From Pseudogemmobacter hezensis (lineage in GTDB: Bacteria; Pseudomonadota; Alphaproteobacteria; Rhodobacterales; Rhodobacteraceae), in the NCBI RefSeq assembly GCF_013155295.1, contig NZ_JABJXT010000009.1, positions 62,001 to 126,000 on the forward strand: a stretch of 64,000 nt of DNA, given 5' to 3'. A program made the translations under genes and the position numbers. The notes under the pieces are model-generated. The model did not search any database, had not been told where the DNA came from, and saw only the letters and a list, made by a program, of their open reading frames with translations. Below are positions 60,618 through 64,000 of the stretch, one piece after another (position 1 is the stretch's first letter; every line of letters begins with the position of its first letter).

Positions 60618-60693
60618 CCGAAATCTTTGAAGATTTCGGGCAAATTCCTTTGAAGGAATTTGGGCGCACCACCGTTTCGGGGTGCGCCCTTTT
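60618..60693 (+). terminator. Three tandem hairpins after ndk (3' module, copy 2)
   Basis: Beginning 11 bases after the ndk stop codon: a 10-bp stem CCGAAATCTT with its complement (60618-60639), a 10-bp stem CAAATTCCTT with its complement (60641-60662), and a 9-bp stem GGGCGCACC/GGTGCGCCC (60662-60689) followed by TTTTCTTT. Order and style match the element after eno at 4157-4093. The third is a good intrinsic terminator. cueR converges from the right. Confidence 0.88.
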
Positions 60694-60695
60694 CT

Positions 60696-61099
60696 TTATG
60701 CGCAGCAGTCTTTCTGATCGGTTCCTGCCAGCCCGCTTAAGATCGGGCAGTCGGGGCGGTGATCGCCGGCGCAGGCATGGACCAGGTCCGAGAGGGTCTT
60801 TTGCATATCCTCCAGCTCGCGGATTTTTGCCGCGATCTGGTCAAGATGGCGCTCTGCCAGCGCTTTGACATCGGCGCTGGCCCGGGTCTCGTCCTCATAT
60901 AGGGCCAGCAGCGCCCGGCATTCCTCGATCGTGAAGCCAAGCGACCTGGCGCGCCCCAGAAAGGCCAGCTTGTGCAGGTCGCTTTCCCGAAAGGCCCGGT
61001 AGCCATTTGCCGCCCGCAAAGGCCGGATCAGACCGATCTCTTCATAATAGCGGATGGTTTTTGCCGGAAGGCCCGAGCGGGCGGCGACATCCTTGATGT

Positions 61100-61103
<4 letters not shown>
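60696..61103 (-). CDS. cueR: Cu(I)-responsive MerR-family regulator CueR
   Basis: A 135-residue MerR-family activator. The N-terminal winged helix is [26 protein letters not shown], followed by a dimerisation coiled coil. Cys111 and Cys119, spaced by seven residues (CAGDHRPDC), form the CueR Cu(I)-binding pair, and a C-terminal CC motif is also present. It should switch on the promoters at 63622-63652 and 63748-63778. The ATG overlaps the copA stop codon, so it is cotranscribed with, and probably feeds back on, the pump. Confidence 0.95.
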
Positions 61104-63598
<2,495 letters not shown>

Positions 63599-63621
63599 GA
63601 TGATTTCCCTTTCGGGGATAA

Positions 63622-63652
63622 CATATGATGCTTCCAGTCACCGGAAGGTCAA
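63622..63652 (-). promoter_or_regulatory. CueR-type promoter/operator for copA
   Basis: On the minus strand, -35 TTGACC (63652-63647) and -10 CATATG (63627-63622) are separated by 19 bp, the long spacing that MerR activators need. The spacer contains the dyad CCTTCCGGTGACTGGAAG. Confidence 0.88.
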
Positions 63653-63747
63653 GGCCTGTTCTGCAGATGATCGGCCCCCCGGATGCAGCAGAAATGCCGT
63701 GGCGGCTGCGCGTATTTGTGGGGGCAAAATTTTTACGGGCCGGGGTC

Positions 63748-63778
63748 TTGACCTTCCCGTAGCTGGAATCCGCATATC
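63748..63778 (+). promoter_or_regulatory. CueR-type promoter/operator for the copper chaperone gene
   Basis: -35 TTGACC (63748-63753) and -10 CATATC (63773-63778), 19 bp apart, with spacer dyad CCTTCCCGTAGCTGGAA. It closely matches the divergent copA promoter, so both genes should respond to CueR. Confidence 0.87.
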
Positions 63779-63800
63779 GGCAGCAGAAAAGGAGAACACC

Positions 63801-63992
63801 ATGAGCACGCTTTCCGTTCCTGAAATGACCTGCGGCCACTGCAAAGCCTCTGTCGAGGCGGCGCTGAAGCCGATTTCGACTGAGGTCGAGGTGGATCTGG
63901 CTGCAAAACGCGTCCGTATCGAGGGGGCCACGCCCGAGGCTGCAATCGCTGCGCTGGATGAGGTTGGTTTCACCGCCACCAGGCTGGACTGA
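63801..63992 (+). CDS. copZ: CopZ-like copper chaperone (heavy-metal-associated domain)
   Basis: A 63-residue single HMA-domain protein that should carry Cu(I) to CopA. The metal site is MTCGHC (Cys11 and Cys14), followed by the ferredoxin-like fold (VEVDLAAKRVRIEGATPEAAIAALDEVGF). ATG 63801 has a strong AAGGAGAACACC. It is divergent from copA, and a CueR-type promoter lies 23 bp upstream. The gene is complete within the window. Confidence 0.94.
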   Translation: MSTLSVPEMTCGHCKASVEAALKPISTEVEVDLAAKRVRIEGATPEAAIAALDEVGFTATRLD

Positions 63993-64000
63993 TCTGACAG

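Overview
This window is a chromosomal segment of a high-GC alphaproteobacterium, almost certainly of the Rhodobacteraceae (Rhodobacter/Paracoccus/Gemmobacter relatives). The evidence is the gene content (Entner-Doudoroff genes, alphaproteobacterial SspB, Grx4-BolA pair, GTTC-N7-GTTC LexA box, small two-gene ccmF-ccmH unit), the protein sequences and the intergenic repeats. I cannot resolve the genus. I see no prophage, insertion sequence, CRISPR array or rRNA operon; one tRNA gene (tRNA-Phe) is present.

Layout. Positions 1-6.5 kb: end of an edd-eda operon read leftward, an rRNA methyltransferase with an overlapping PIN-domain gene, enolase and a DMT transporter. 6.7-12.4 kb: aminopeptidase N, queuine tRNA-ribosyltransferase, tRNA-Phe and the grx4/small membrane protein/bolA group. 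12.9-22.8 kb: purL with a GNAT gene, a candidate small RNA, a LysR regulator, murI, a thiE-like gene, trmJ, an MltB-type transglycosylase, an EcsC protein and a second GNAT gene. 23-28.5 kb: purD, heme A synthase, an M32 carboxypeptidase, a PmtA-like methyltransferase and sspB. 28.9-39.6 kb: an uncharacterised catabolic cluster (PHP protein, LysR regulator, two FAD/GcvT-fold oxidoreductases, ICL/PEP-mutase-like protein, aldehyde dehydrogenase, 3-hydroxyisobutyrate-dehydrogenase-like protein). 39.7-43.5 kb: zwf-pgl-pgi. 43.6-48.4 kb: ligA-recG followed by a 40-residue membrane protein gene behind a LexA box. 48.4-54.7 kb: IscU-like scaffold, hisI, gluQ, trmFO, a DUF6614 protein and gyrA. 55-60.6 kb: KamA-like radical SAM protein, arginase, ccmF-ccmH and ndk. 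60.7-64 kb: cueR-copA, divergent from a copZ-type chaperone, with two CueR-type promoters between them.

How parts work together. The edd-eda and zwf-pgl-pgi operons lie 37 kb apart, together encode glucose-6-phosphate to pyruvate plus glyceraldehyde-3-phosphate, and carry the same 12-bp palindromic operator core at nearly the same distance from the first start codon. The copper genes form one efflux/chaperone/sensor module. Tgt, GluQ, TrmFO, TrmJ and RlmI form a scattered set of RNA-modification enzymes.

The observations I think most deserve follow-up are: the LexA-controlled 40-residue single-pass membrane protein behind recG; a probable heat-shock-type small RNA upstream of purL; a conserved three-hairpin 3' module found directly after both eno and ndk; the FAD/GcvT catabolic cluster, three of whose genes are preceded by a shared GC-hairpin repeat; and an unusual number of 12-18 bp tandem repeats, two of them expanded in frame inside proteins.
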